A stretch of 64,000 nt of DNA from Agapetus fuscipes (Eukaryota > Arthropoda > Insecta > Trichoptera > Glossosomatidae). The notes under the pieces are model-generated. The model worked only from the letters and a program-made list of their open reading frames with translations. It did not search any database and was not told the origin of the DNA. Made by a program: the position numbers and the translations under genes. Numbering within the stretch: the first letter of the stretch is position 1; every line of letters starts with the position of its first letter. The stretch is taken from the NCBI GenBank assembly GCA_951799405.1, contig OX637332.1, positions 31,534,832 to 31,598,831 on the forward strand, given 5' to 3'. Below are positions 43,643-55,850 of this stretch, piece after piece.

Positions 43643-45237
43643 TCGATGATTGAAAAACAAGCGCGCGAGCTTCGTAGAGTTGAACAGCGTTTTCGTTGAA
43701 GTTCGCCATGTCTCATGACAGCTGTGCACAAGGACTCAATAATTTAAGCCCATGGTTCTAATATTCAACCGAAATAATATTATAATAACATTACTGGCGG
43801 ATTTTCAAAGGAAAATGCAGACTTTTCCGCCGCGCCGAGCATGGAGAGAAACAAAAATACATGTTTCCAACTTCGTCAACTTTAGCTTTTGATTTCCCTT
43901 AGAGTTTGTATAATTACATTTCAAGGATTTTAATGTAAAACAAAGTTTATTTTAAAGTGCTGAAATTAAATTCAGAAAGCATCAGTTTTAAATAGTATTT
44001 TTTGGATATATTACATCACGGAACAGAGGCAAGAGACCAGCAGGTTTTAAATAAAATATCTTTTATTTTTAATAGTTTATTTATTCTGAAAATTCATTAT
44101 TAATTTTACAAATATCTAACTTACAAGAAAAAACTTCTTCCTTATGGAAAAAAATGATTATTTTCACTATTATTTTTAGATTACTAACGTTTCTTAATGA
44201 AAGCAGTTTGGAGATATTTTGGAAATTCGAAAAAAAAAAGAGAAAAATAATTAAATTAAAGAACACTTTAATTTACTAAGCTATCGAGTATCCACTCAAA
44301 CTTTACAATATTTATAAATTTGATAAAGTCAACACTTCATATGTATTCACCAGGTATGAGCAAACGCAGAAATAATGATAGTAAAGAAATGAAATTGCAA
44401 TTATTGCCGTATTTTCCAGAAATAAAGTTGGCTATTATTTTTGAAATATTGGAAGTAAAATCGTCACACAAAAATATTTATTTGGGTTTCATAAATCATA
44501 AAAAATCCACATTCATAAAAAAAAAAAATTGTGTGCATTCCATAACATATTTTTACGAGTGGTAAAAATTGCATAGAGTCATAATTTTTTATTCGATTAA
44601 GGATGTAAAATCCGCCGATTTTTATTGAATCATTGAACAAAAAACCTGACCGTATTTAATTAAAAATCGGTAGTGGATATATGTACAATATATAATATGT
44701 ACTGTACATATACCTTTTCATTTCATTTCAGTGAGGTCTATCTATGTATTCCGTGATCTGTGGGTCTATCATACTCGTGCCTCGTAATTTTAATAAGGTG
44801 TAGTTTTTTTTTCATAGAATGCGGATATAAAAAAAAAATATTCGAGAAAATGTGACACATGGACCGTGTGAGTTACAGCGGGGTTTAACAACACATTATT
44901 TTAATGTGAATTTTATGAAAGTTCGCCATAAGCCATTTGTTACGGACCGAGTTCGGCGAAGAAAAATATATCACATTTGTGTGAAAAACAAAGGTAGTAA
45001 GAAACGGGCGGGAATGTTCAGTATTTCAGAATTTCAAACTACCTTAAAATACCAACGGAAATATATTTTGCATTTTTTTCTTCATACATAAAACAATATT
45101 CATTTTAAAATTAAGGTATACGCCTTGACACCAATGACAATTGAGGCGTTTTTCATACGATAATGAAACTCGCAAGTAAATAAACCAAGTGCCACTTTTT
45201 AATGTTACGAGTACTATAATCCTCATCTAAAATAATA
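43643..45237. other. no gene recognised
   Basis: Very AT-rich. Frames at 44320-44565 and 44852-45091 have low-complexity composition and no motif. Confidence 0.35.
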
Positions 45238-45475
45238 ATCTATAATCTAAGTTGCAAATGTATATTACCATTTAAAGCTCATATCAAATGCATGCTGACA
45301 AACAAACACGTGTAGTTCGCGCTCACAAATACTGAATGTGTACTTACAGATAAAATCCAAACCTTAAACGAACGTACTTTTGCCAACCTTCCCTGACACA
45401 GGGGTGACATTGGGAAAGTGAACCATTTTTTACAGTATGGGAGGTCAGCCTCATACCAACCTATAAGTCAAGGAA
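45238..45475 (-). repeat. Repeat-A, full length
   Basis: ctataatctaagttgcaaat to accaacctataagtcaagg; core gccaaccttccctgacaca. Confidence 0.88.
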
Positions 45476-45511
45476 TACAAATAATAAATAACAATAAATA
45501 ACTCATCATCA

Positions 45512-45803
45512 TAATAAATAATATTAGTACCATTAGTATGATTTATTTGATGAGCGCTGTCTGTCAAGAGCTGTCTACAAGTTTGGTCGTTGCTGTACAA
45601 AGCGCCAATTGTCAAGCAAGATCCAGTTGATGCTAGGCTGGATGTACCTAAAGTGACTGACCGGTAAATGCAGATTAATTTTCAATGTGGAATAAAAAAT
45701 ATTTCATTTTCGAAATATGAAATATTTTTTCGTGCTCCGATGGGATTCGAACCCATCACCTTCCAATCATGAGTCCGAAGTGAAAACCTCTAGACTATGG
45801 ACC
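45512..45803 (-). repeat. SINE-1, diverged (ATT)n-type copy
   Basis: gatttatttgatgagcgctg at the left. At the right the head is unusually tRNA-like: gggattcgaacccatcacc and ctctagactatggacc. Confidence 0.8.
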
Positions 45804-46010
45804 ATCATCATCATCAATAGCACGACAATCCAGGGGGGATCTTAGCCTTTTCTATCAACCGCAGCTTATCCAACGCTTTCTTCTTCTAGCACTATTATCC
45901 TACCGCACGCCAGTCCAAAAAAAAACATTCTTCTGAGTTGCTCCCTTCCCTGCGTCCTTATGGGTCCATCATCATAACCATATTATCCATTTTCTTACGG
46001 TTCATTCGCT
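45804..46010 (-). repeat. probable LINE 3' end with (ATC)n tail
   Basis: catcatcatcatcaatagca begins the block, followed by GC-richer text (cgacaatccaggggggatct). The layout resembles other LINE 3' ends here, but no protein motif is visible. Confidence 0.35.
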
Positions 46011-46431
46011 GGATGTGATCTGAGTTTCGTAGAACCAACCACATTAACGTCGTGGTACGGCTAAAAAACAAAAAATTAAGATATCCTGTCTATTTCGTAC
46101 ATCAGTTGGATTATAAAGAGCGAAGGGATAAACAAACGCTGTTACGAAATAAATTGGCCTTGACTTTATAGGTTTCTTAAGCTAAGTGGAAGCTATATCG
46201 GCCTACTTAGGTAATAATAAAATTATAAGGATTCACTCAAAGTGTCTTTCAAAAAGACGTGGGAAGTGAACGACTCACAACTCCCTAGTAACAGACTAGG
46301 ACATCTTTTCTTTCGTAGCTTAGTTGTATTACCAATGTTGATTCACGTTTTATTCTCATGTGGATAAACTAGCAAGGTGATAAATAAACGCTGTTATGCA
46401 ACTCATTACTCTTATCATTACCTTATCATTT
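46011..46431. other. no feature recognised
   Basis: AT-rich spacer. Confidence 0.4.
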
Positions 46432-46632
46432 CTTGACTAATAGGCTAGTATGAGGCTGACTTTCATGCTGTAAAAACTTGAAAAATTGAGTACCAGCCCC
46501 TTCCGGAGAGCTGGAAAACCCACACTGACGTGGTTGGCTTAAGGCCGACCTACCTGTAAAAAGAAAAAAGGGTTCACTTGGCAAATGTAACGCCTTCGGG
46601 GAAAACGCGTTTAAAAGTTGCAGCGTATGTGC
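46432..46632 (+). repeat. Repeat-A with nested SINE-2 fragment
   Basis: Repeat-A starts atttcttgactaataggct and resumes at gggttcacttggcaaatg. Between about 46480 and 46565 a plus-strand SINE-2 piece (gagtaccagccccttccgga, ggccgacctacctgtaaa) is inserted. Confidence 0.65.
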
Positions 46633-46950
46633 TGCTTAGTAGTGATACATAATTATAGCTCACACTAGATAAGGATTGTTTTTCCTATTTAAGTAGTATT
46701 GTTGCAGCACATGGCACTCATGCAGATAAGCACGGGATAAACTGGCACTGATCTGTTGTGCAATACCTCGCCCTTGTCTTGTTGGTCTGCCCGCTAAGTA
46801 GCGGGATAATCCCTGCAATGTCGCACATGAGCATGCGCCTGCGACTCCGCTCGCTATACACGCAGAGCGGGTGACAACGCGGACTGACAACTGAGGCTGT
46901 CGGCGCACTCGTGTCGCGGAGTGCGTGTGGATACAGCAGTGGCTAGGCGC
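46633..46950. other. GC-rich spacer, no gene recognised
   Basis: GC-rich with several CpGs (gcgcctgcgactccgctcgc). An 82-codon minus-strand frame here has no motif. Confidence 0.3.
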
Positions 46951-46953
46951 TAA

Positions 46954-48636
46954 TGGCTGGTTCGGACAAGGCGAGTAATTTAGCCAAGTAACGAGTAATT
47001 TAGTGGCTAAACGTGTGCGAACCCCAACAATTTAGTCCAGTAGTTAAGTCAATGGTTTAGTCAAGCCGATCCATTTCATTCTATTTTTTCGGGCAAGTAG
47101 CGGCCCCGCCCACCGTCCGTGGGCGAGTGTTGCCGAGAAGCCACGGAAAAGTCCGAGTCCGAAGAGCCACGGAAAAGCCCGAGTCCGAGTCGAGTTTATT
47201 AGCGGCCGCGCCATTGGCCGCTCACTCTTGGCGGGGAAACGGAAATGCAAGAATGGCGGCAATTTAAATTGGCTGCAGTTTGAAAAGATAATGCCCGTTT
47301 TCAGCAAGAATATTTAAAGATAAAGTGCTGTTTAAAAATATTTAAGTACTTAAGAACTTCTTATATTTGCGAGCCCGATGTTCCGCTCCCTAAACTTAGC
47401 GACCTGTCAGTGAGGTTATGTCATGTTTAAACTGTAAATAAGTGGATATGCACACCGATATCCTTGGTTTTTTAGAAACTCTTGAGAATATAGAAGTTGC
47501 TAGGACTTATCTACGTCCAAAAAGTTTTGAGAAAGGTAATTTTTTTTCGATAAGAATAGTATGACATCGATTTTTGGTGCGGATATCAGCTGTCAAAAAT
47601 ACAATCATGTAGCTCCTTGCTGGATGAAATTGTAGTAATTTTTAAGTTTTCGGACAATAGAGCTGTACAAATATAGTTTTGGTAAAGATGTTGTGGAAAT
47701 AAATATTATCGTCCATGAATTTATTACGTATTTAAAAACATCGATCTTTTACATTGATCGATGTTTATAGGTACCTACCATAAATTTGTCATATCACAGG
47801 CCTTATGATATCCTTCAGATGGATTGTTACTTATTGTTTTGTACAGAAACAATTCAGTGACACACGAGGATAACTGATTAGAGGCATTACAATTTTATGC
47901 CACTGTAAGCCATCAACTGGTATCTGTGACAGACGTGAGAGGCGTATGTAGCAGGATTGAACAAGTTTCTCGCGGTCAGCCTCTGAAAAGTTGAACCATG
48001 TTTCTTCTTTAACTTGATAATTGATTGGTGACCGCCGTGTATTTGAAATGCCGATTTTACATGTCGAATATTGATGTTAATTGTCAACAACGAAAAACGC
48101 AACAAAGAAATGAATCTGAATGCAGCTGCAGACTACGAGCCGTATTATAGTGTGTGCATACAAAATATACTTTGTACACATCATTGAAAAGATAAAAATT
48201 CAATTAAAAAATAATGTTTGCAGCGTAAATGGTAGATATTATTATAAACATCAAATAGTCATGTGTTGTTTTTATTTAAAATGTGTATATTATTTTATAA
48301 ACCATAAAATACATTTCGAATTTACAAAAGTCGAGTTTCGAAGTTGTTTGCTAAACAGGCTCCTAGCTAGGTGGCCGGGCATAAATCAGTTAATATTACC
48401 AAACCATAGCCAATTTAAAGGGCTTTATAATAACATGATTTTAATACTCAATTAATATTTTCAAACTGCAGCCAATTCAAATTTTCCGCCATTATAGAAA
48501 GGGCTTTCTGCAGCCAACTTCGCACTTGTGTACTGTACTGGACCGTAATGCGAACGCTTCACGGGCGAGTAGCGCCCCGCCCACTACTAAATTACTCGTT
48601 ACTTGACTAAATCAGTGGCCTTGTGCGAACTAGCCT
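46954..48636. mobile_element. degenerate PIF/Harbinger transposon
   Basis: The ends are inverted: left TGGCTGGTTCGGACAAGG, right (reverse complement) AGGCTAGTTCGCACAAGG. The homology extends inward (caagtaacgagtaatttag; ggcggcaatttaaattggct against its counterpart). TAA flanks both ends (46951-46953 and 48637-48639), matching the TWA target of Harbinger elements. On the plus strand at 48336-48450 a frame contains LLARWPGINQLILPNHSQF, resembling the RWPGS.HD motif of Harbinger transposases. A short frame near 47450 (MHTDILGFLETLEN...ARTYLRPKSFEK) may be its N-terminus. Stops elsewhere make it inactive. Confidence 0.7.
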
Positions 48637-48639
48637 TAA

Positions 48640-49022
48640 GGGAAATGACCAGTGTATAAAAGCAGATCGTCTATTGTAACTCTATTGTCTATTGTCCCGT
48701 AGAGTCTCCCGTTTGGGACCATTTCGACAATCAATGATCTAATGCAATGTTTTTGGAACTTATCATGGTTTTCTTTAACAAATTGTCGAGAAGAGTGTTC
48801 TAGACCATTTGCATTTAAGTAGAATGAAATAATTAATGAGGACTGACAACTTAGTCTGTCTGAACACTCATAAGGTCATGGAGCGACTAGGCGTTTTGTG
48901 AAATGACCGCCCGATCGCCCAATGCAAGGTGTTAAATAGAAATCTGTAATGTCAGCACACTCAGTTTACTGAGCAATTTAAGGAATAATGCCAAATTGAT
49001 GTATGTTAGTACATAAATTTAA
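48640..49022. other. no feature recognised
   Basis: Spacer between the Harbinger copy and the truncated LINE. Confidence 0.4.
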
Positions 49023-49760
49023 CTTTTTTTTGGAATAACCTATGATATATATAGATTTACTCGCAATAAAAAAGTACTGAGTTTTTCCTATAGCGTAAGT
49101 GGCACAGAGCTAACAAAAGTGACATCAATTAAAGATCTCGGAATTATCCTGGACGCTGAGTTAACGTTTAAAGATCACTATGATCTCATCACGCAGAAGT
49201 CCTTTAAAACTTTGGGTTTCCTATTAAGAACAGCAAAACCTTTCAAGCAGCCCTATAGTGTAATCACACTTTACTACGCCCTAGTCCGCAGTCTTCTCGA
49301 ATACCAGTCTTTTATTTGGTCCCCGTACTATACATTGCACAATGACAAGATCGAGCGTGTCCAAAGATACTTTACAAGAATTCTGTGTTATCGAACGGGG
49401 CACGGTGGTCGTTTGGACTATGAGGAGCGCCTATCTCTTTTTAATATGGAAAAATTATCAGTCAGGCGAAATGTCGCCGAATTGATGTACCTTCGTAAGT
49501 TAGTCCAGGGTAACTTGGACACCTCGGACTTGGAACTACTGTGCTTTTACGCTAACTCTAAACTAAGAAGTGGGCAATTATTTCGCCTAAAAAAATATAA
49601 CACCAATGTAGGGCATTTCTGCCCGATTGGACGCATGATGCGATCGTATAACAATGTATCGAAAGTCGTACCTAATGTTGATATTTTTTCTGATCCGGTC
49701 ACTACTTTCAAGCGAGCAATCCTCGTGGCCTTTAAAGCGCAATCAATTGTAGACATTTAA
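49023..49760 (+). pseudogene. LINE RT C-terminal region (Jockey/CR1 group)
   Basis: The open frame begins right after a TAA (49020-49022). Blocks in order are RFTRNKKVLSFSYSVSGTEL, IKDLGIILDAELTFKDHY, FKTLGFLLRTAKPF, LYYALVRSLLEYQSFIWSPY, IERVQRYFTRILCYR, and a C-terminal end with DPVTTFKRAI. They correspond to the segment just downstream of the YADD/FADD box in Jockey/CR1-type LINE proteins, as in the element at 23268-25769 (same DLG.ILD and SLLE motifs) but a different family. RT catalytic residues are missing, so it is not functional. Confidence 0.88.
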
Positions 49761-50385
49761 CAAACTTTATGTAGTATACGTCATTAACTTAGTATGTATA
49801 CTTCTTTATCCCTCCTTCTTCATATATATATTGATATATATGTATGTATGTAATATTCATATTCCCATCTTTTTTAAACATATTTGACCTGTTTGTAATG
49901 GTAAGTGCATTAATATTCAAGCCTTTTTTACTCACCTATCTATCATATTATCTGAACGGTAATGAATTAATTCCAAGGTGCTAATCAATTGGAATATTCA
50001 TTTTTTTTTTTTTTTTTTCTCTCTCTTATTTTTTCTTTCTTGTTTTTTTTTCTGCTTTCGTGATTTTGCCTGCAACATTTTATAATGACGAGCGTTGGGT
50101 ATTTGTGGCTTAATATACGATTATTATGTATTGACTGGTATTTGCACTCAATGTACTCGTCATGAATCAAGCGCGCTTATATTATTATGATGATTAATTA
50201 TGGTTCATATATTATATAAAATTTAGACAATAAGAATTTTATAACAACTAAGTATGTGACAGACACCGTCACTGGAGCATTGATGTCTAGTATGTAATTT
50301 ATTATGTTTAACTTGTGAAAAAATTGTCAATGATCTGTTGGTGTTTTTACAAATAAATAAATAAATAAATAAAATAAATAATATA
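49023..50385 (+). mobile_element. 5'-truncated LINE with (AAAT)n tail
   Basis: It contains the C-terminal third of a LINE ORF (49023-49760), a 3'UTR of about 600 bp with a T-run near 50000-50020, and a tail of AAAT units at about 50350-50385. The 5' border is near 49020-49040, giving an ordinary truncated insertion. Confidence 0.8.
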
Positions 50386-51085
50386 AACTGATTTTTGAGA
50401 GAAACCCGGAACCAGAAAATCAAGCAATATAAACTGATGTTAAAAAGTATTTATAACATATTTTAATGTTTTTTATTACTTAAATTTATTATTAAATAAA
50501 CATATAATTATAACAATTCGTTTGATTTAGACTTCTTGATGTTACTTGACGTTTATCCAGACGTATTTAAAAAGTTTGCATCAACTGATAATAGCCCAGA
50601 TGCTCATTACTTCGACAATTCGCGATGTACTGAATGGACACTTAGGCATTTCACCAAATGCCTAGTGACATCACGGTATGTCGGATTCCACACCGCAGTC
50701 CCAGCAACTAGCGCACACAGTGCCTGCATCAACTGAGCAAGAATTGTGACGTGCACACTCCGCGCAGAGCCGACCAGGGTTTTCAATGATAGCGGAAACA
50801 CAACAATGCCGCGTGCTGGACGGGGCATTGCTTTGAGCCGACAGGGCGGTGGCACTGAAACTGATATCTCAATTATTCACAATTAACCTGTAGCCGCGCG
50901 GTCAATATGCTTTTTGAGTAATCAAATTTAGCGAACACAAGTAAATAATCAACATATTCTGATGTTTACAAAATATATATATAAATGAAAAATAAACACT
51001 TTCATTCCACTGAATTTTAAATTTATTTATTGGTAAAACAATCGAATAAGGGAATTACGAGAATAATCATACTGTACTTCTTGTA
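50386..51085. other. no gene recognised
   Basis: Overlapping frames at 50536-50855 on both strands have no motif. GC-richer around 50690-50850. Confidence 0.35.
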
Positions 51086-51527
51086 CTAATAGGTTGGTAT
51101 GCGGCTGACCACCCACACTGTAAAAAATTGTTTACTTTGCACTTTTTCACACCTGTTCCCGGGAAGGTCGGCAAGAGTTGCAGGGCTAATGTTCATTTGA
51201 GATTGGATTTTTATGTAATTCCCCATGTGTAATCGTTATTTATTTATGTGTCTTATAATATATAAATTATAATTAATTATATATATTTGTGTCTTAATTA
51301 TATATGTGTCTGCTTATGGGGAATACATGTAATTTGAATCTTAAATGTATTATATCTTATATTATCTAGGTTTTTAGCAGTAACTTCGTGAAAGTTCATC
51401 TTTACAATTTAAAAAAAATAAAAAACTTTGTGTTATTTCACTGTGAGCTCACAGTGAATTAAAACAAAGTTTTTTTTTTTTTTTTTTTAATTGTATTATA
51501 TCTTTGCAACTCAAATTATAGATTAAC
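51086..51527 (+). repeat. Repeat-A split by a palindromic insertion
   Basis: Starts aataggttggtatgcggctg, core gggaaggtcggcaagagttg, breaks at 51358 and resumes at 51492 (tgtattatatctttgcaact) to end aattatagatta. Confidence 0.8.
51359..51491. mobile_element. palindromic Penelope-like insertion with 13-bp duplication
   Basis: tgtattatatctt is duplicated exactly at 51346-51358 and 51492-51504. The insert includes a near-perfect palindrome (51425-51480; aaactttg...tttcactgtgag / ctcacagtgaattaaaac) whose arm, aattaaaacaaag, is the terminal sequence of the fragments at 1481 and 22015. Confidence 0.6.
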
Positions 51528-52290
51528 TTGTCTTGTCTTGTCTTGTATCCTGCCGCCATTCCTCTAGGGGTGGCCAGTACCTCCACATAAGTGCCTCCAC
51601 TTGACTCTGTCCCTGCATACTTCTTTCATCTCATCTAATTTCATCACTCTTTTCATGCATGCTCTTCTCTTGTTTCCACTCTGTAAATTCCATTCATTCG
51701 CAATCTCACTTATCTGATCAATCCATTCTTTTCTAGGTCTTCCCCTTCCACGCTTACCTATTACATTCCCTTTATACACTCTTTTTGTCAGTCGGTCTTC
51801 ATTCATCCTTTCAATATGTCCAAACCATCGCATCACACTTCTTTGAACTTTCACTTTCACGCTTTCTTTTACTCCGCATTCATTCAGAACCCATTCGTTT
51901 CTCACTCTATCTTTCAGTGTTTTTCCTGTCATACTTCTTAAATGAGCCATTTCTACGGTGCATACCTTATTTACTTCTCTTTCATTCACCGTCCATGACT
52001 CGCTTCCATACATCAGGGTCGGCAACAATATACAATTGTGTACCGCCATTTTCATTTTCTTTGGTATCCTTTTATTCTTCGCTATTCTACCAAACGCTCC
52101 TATCACGCATCTTCCTTTGCTGGCACGCTTCTCTAATTCCTTCGTCATCTTACCATTCGCCTCAAACTTGCTTCCTAAATAGTCAAACTCATTCACTACT
52201 TCAACTTTTTTTCCATTCAAATTAACTGTAAGTTCCTCACATACTTCATTCCTGTCAAAAAAAATTAACGATCTGTAGTAATCTATAAAT
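51528..52290 (-). pseudogene. RTE-like LINE 3' end with long open C-terminal frame
   Basis: The frame runs on the minus strand from about 52290 down to 51564. Blocks in order are VNEFDYLGSKFEANGKMTKE, LLPTLMYGSESWTVNEREVN, MAHLRSMTGKTLKDRVRNEW, RWFGHIERMNEDRLTKRVYK, GKRGRGRPRKEWIDQISE, and a CRDRVKWRHL end with a natural stop. After the stop comes a conserved non-coding stretch (ccactcctagagg-like, gaatggcggcaggatac) and an (ACAAG)n tail (51530-51550). More than 230 codons are uninterrupted, so this insertion is young. RT and endonuclease are absent by 5' truncation. The open frame continues past 52290 into flanking DNA by chance. Confidence 0.85.
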
Positions 52291-52499
52291 ACGGACTGTG
52301 GTGACTGTGCCGTGAAACCACCAGTACAGAAGTTTGAGGATGAACTATATTTAAGCAACTTGTAAAAATTAACTGTGTGAAATGAATTAAATTGAAAATT
52401 TATTAAAATTAACCTGAAGTAAATTATGATCACAGCATTCGATTTCAGTCATCGTCTAGAAGCATTATCATAGGGCCATTGAAGAAGAAAAAGATACAT

Positions 52500-52735
52500 C
52501 GCACGTTTAATAATAAAGAGCAATAACTCAAAAAACATGAATGTTGGGAAATCACGTTTAAAGTTCAGACATCCAGTACAACTTGTATGGGATGAAAAAG
52601 GCGACCAATGTTTTATCTCGGTCATATTCGTCCAAATTGAACGGCTGTCGCATTCTACCTATTCTTCTTGCGTTTTATTACAAAATCTCGATTTTCCCAA
52701 TTTTCGAGTTATTTCTCTTTATTATTAAACGTGCG
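52500..52735. mobile_element. MITE with 32-bp TIRs and ACAT duplication
   Basis: CGCACGTTTAATAATAAAGA at the left is matched in inverted form at the right (tctttattattaaacgtgcg); about 32 bp of terminal repeat with one mismatch. acat is duplicated at 52496-52499 and 52736-52739. It is 236 bp with no coding capacity. A 4-bp duplication leaves the superfamily open. Confidence 0.88.
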
Positions 52736-52739
52736 ACAT

Positions 52740-53354
52740 GTTAAAAGTTGAAGTCATAAGTTTTGGCAGCCCCTGTCCAATGCATATGACTTGTAGAATT
52801 CAGCTCGAATTCGAGAGACATTCCGGCGGTCGCTCGAGTTGTCTCGAACAGTGCTCGACTCTCTGGCCGAGTGGTGAGTCGAGTGGTGATTATGTCATTT
52901 AATAAGAAAGCCAAAGGCCTGGAAACAATGCAGAGCAACTGGAACAATGAGATTTCCATTACACTAAGTAATGTCACGCTCTTGCATACGCTGCAATAAA
53001 GTAGAGATATTATAAACACTGCCAAGTGTTGCATTGTGCTCAAAACTACATACAATTACAAAAATGGTGGTGTGAAGGAGATGCTCTTTTGAAATGAAAT
53101 GAAACATGACAAATGAAGAATTTTCAGATGGAAAGTAATGGGTAGTAAAGTAACCATTTATAAAACCACTATAATAAAGTGAAAGCATTATTAAGAATTT
53201 GAAACTTTTTACCCTGAAAAGATTCATTAAAATGTTTTATCAAGTGTTATGATTAATCTTAAAACTCAGAAAGAAATTTTATGAATCTAACAAATGAAAT
53301 TATTTCCCATTTCACTTATTTCAAACCTAAAATAAGCCACCGGAAAGGTTTATT
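52740..53354. other. no gene recognised
   Basis: Overlapping minus-strand frames at 52741-53227 lack motifs; the 52820-52890 part is GC-richer (gtcgctcgagttgtctcg). Confidence 0.35.
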
Positions 53355-53521
53355 AAGCTTTCACAAGAAATGAGTACCAGCTTTGTACCGGAGTTTGAGG
53401 GGCAAAAGCTGTGCAACCCCCACTTCTGAAGGGGCTGGAGTAAGGTCGGTCTATTTACCTGTAAAAATAAAAATAATAACGTGGCAATAAGTTACACTAT
53501 AAGTGTAGCTTAGTTGCGTTT
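53355..53521 (+). repeat. SINE-2, 5'-truncated
   Basis: acaagaaatgagtaccagct, gaaggggctggagtaaggtc, acactataagtgtagcttag, with gttgcgtt as its tail start. Confidence 0.8.
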
Positions 53522-54032
53522 ATATATCTGTTTCAAGAGCTGATGAAAGATTTGTTTTCTTTCACAGCAATAACTTTCATTAATAAGTGTTAAAGTTCTT
53601 TAGGTTATAGTGCATTAGATTGGCGTTAAGTTATTGCCAACTTGCGAGGAAATATAAACTGTTTATTTGGTGTATCCGAAGTACGTAGTTAGATTTTGTA
53701 ACAATGAGATAAAGCGCTATATTTCGCTGTAAGCGCTTGGTCTGACAGACCGCTCGCTGTTTGCGATTTTCGGAAATCGCGCGTCTCCCCCCGCACCCCC
53801 GTTCTGCAGCTCTGCTTAGTAAATGCACTTTTAGTTGTGCAGCGCAAATGATAAATGAGAACGCATTGCCGGCTGCAGCAAATGAGGAAATGATTATGAT
53901 TCGAAGTTAAACCACGGTCTGTGAGAAACGAAATTCACAATTTTTATGGAAAAAAATCTATTAATGATTTTAACATCAAACAAAACAATACATAGCCACT
54001 TCAAAGGTAAAACTGAATAAGTACTATAATAA
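53522..54032. other. no feature recognised
   Basis: GC-richer patch at 53735-53815 (cgcgcgtctccccccgcac-like). No gene. Confidence 0.35.
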
Positions 54033-54142
54033 TATATAATTTAAGTTGCAAGGATATATTCATTTAAAGCTCTCAAATGTATGCCAACAAACAATCACGT
54101 GTAGTTCGCGCTTAAAAATGCTGAATGTACGAGTACGTAAAA
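54033..54142 (-). repeat. Repeat-A, 5'-truncated
   Basis: ataatttaagttgcaaggat to gtgtagttcgcgctta. Confidence 0.75.
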
Positions 54143-55689
54143 TACGAGTAGGTATTCTTATGTAGAATATGTAAGCGCAAATTTATAACAAATTGTATGT
54201 GCAGATTTGGGCCTGATCTCGTTTTCATCAATCGAAATATAACAGTTGTTGTTCATGAATTCGTGCTCCACAAATCGAAAAGGAAAATTTCCTGTTTTTC
54301 TAATGAAATGGTTTCCCATTACATTTTATTGAAAACCATCAAAGTTGCGTGCATTTAATGGTTTTATTATAAAACTTATACAGCATTCATTAAATTTGCG
54401 TCGATACTATTGGAGTGCCGCAAAATATACACCAACTTTTGAAAGCCGAATAAGAATTGAGGCAAAAATAGTTCGCGAATTTGTCGGCAAGTTTATCGGG
54501 TCGTGGCACGAGTGTTGTTTCATGCAGTGGGCGACATTGTCAAACAAAAACTAATAAACATGTCACAACTTTCTTTCATTCAAATTTACTTCGATCGCGA
54601 TACTATTTCATTATTACTGCATTAGTTTATTAAATGGAGAAGTAAAAAAATCAGCGAACAAAATTGTTTTGCCAAATGAAAACATTTACTTTCAATAAAA
54701 ATGAAACTTTTATTTTTCCTTTTGATAAAAGTTGTAAGACCTTCTTTGAATGAGACTCTTTTATGAGTACATTTATTGAATTGATAAACTTTTTTGTCCT
54801 CTTAAAGTTTGCGAACGTTTATTTTAATACAATAATTTTATTAAAACACATTTTCTTATTAAGACATGTTTTTAATTGTATTACAAGCGAGTTGAAAAGG
54901 TATTTTTGATATTTAATTTAAGTTTTATTACTGTTTTTTTTTCAATGATTTTAATATATAATTTTTTTTGTACACTTTTGTACACTAATAACTTGCATCT
55001 TTAAGATAATATAAAATGCATGTTGTGGTCCGCTTTAAAGCTTTGTTTTTATTCTTGAATGTGTTTAAAAAAAAAAGCACTAAATTGATTTTGAATAATT
55101 GCCTTTTATTTCATCTTTATGATTTTATTTCGTCGTATGTCAGAAAGTAAACAAATAAATTCCAAACTCAAATATGTTCCTAATAACTTTTTTGAATTCA
55201 TCATAATATTTTCAATTTGCTTTCACATAACATTCTTTCGCAATAGTGAAATCTCGGCGTGTTACAAAATGATTTATGTTGTTGACATAATTACCTTACG
55301 TCACGTAGGTTATGTGACATAACTTTTGTAAAATGTTCCGCACATGGAACATACCAATAAACTTACAAAAATATGCTACAATATTAAGCAGAATGAAGAG
55401 CTTCTTCTTCTCTAGTTTCAATCCTGGGATTGGCTCGCAGCAATTTCTTTCACTCTGTTTGAATTTTTATTGTATAAAAAGTAACATTGATCCAACACAT
55501 TCAAATAATTCGTCTTCTTCTTCTTTATGGCGAACTCCGGCGTACAGCAGGGGCGCCAGTGTCAAGTTGTATTCAAATAACTCGATAATAAAACAATGTA
55601 TATTATGGTGATTTTAAATGCAAGTAGGGAATTTTATATTATGGTAGGTAAATTAAATAATGTATGTAGGGGAATTAGTCCACTTCAAT
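54143..55689. other. no gene recognised
   Basis: Long AT-rich stretch with small motif-free frames. Confidence 0.4.
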
Positions 55690-55850
55690 TGTTATGAGAT
55701 TGTTGTCTTGACGGGTAGCAGACCCATTACACATAATATATAAGGAATGGTTCTCCTAATTATGTGTTCTTCTCTCGCATCATATTCTGACTAGTCACCA
55801 CTATTTTTGTTAAATAAAGTCTGTAATAAATTTTTTCTACTCCCATTTGG
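55690..55850 (+). mobile_element. candidate short solo LTR
   Basis: It begins tgttatgagattgttgtctt, has a TATA-like acacataatatataagg near 55735 and an AATAAA (gttaaataaagtctgtaata) near 55815. The length and layout suit a copia-type LTR, but the ends and target duplication could not be confirmed. Confidence 0.35.

Noticed and set aside
46660..46908. 82-codon minus-strand frame in GC-rich DNA
   Set aside because: No motif, no splice context; GC-rich sequence lengthens chance frames.
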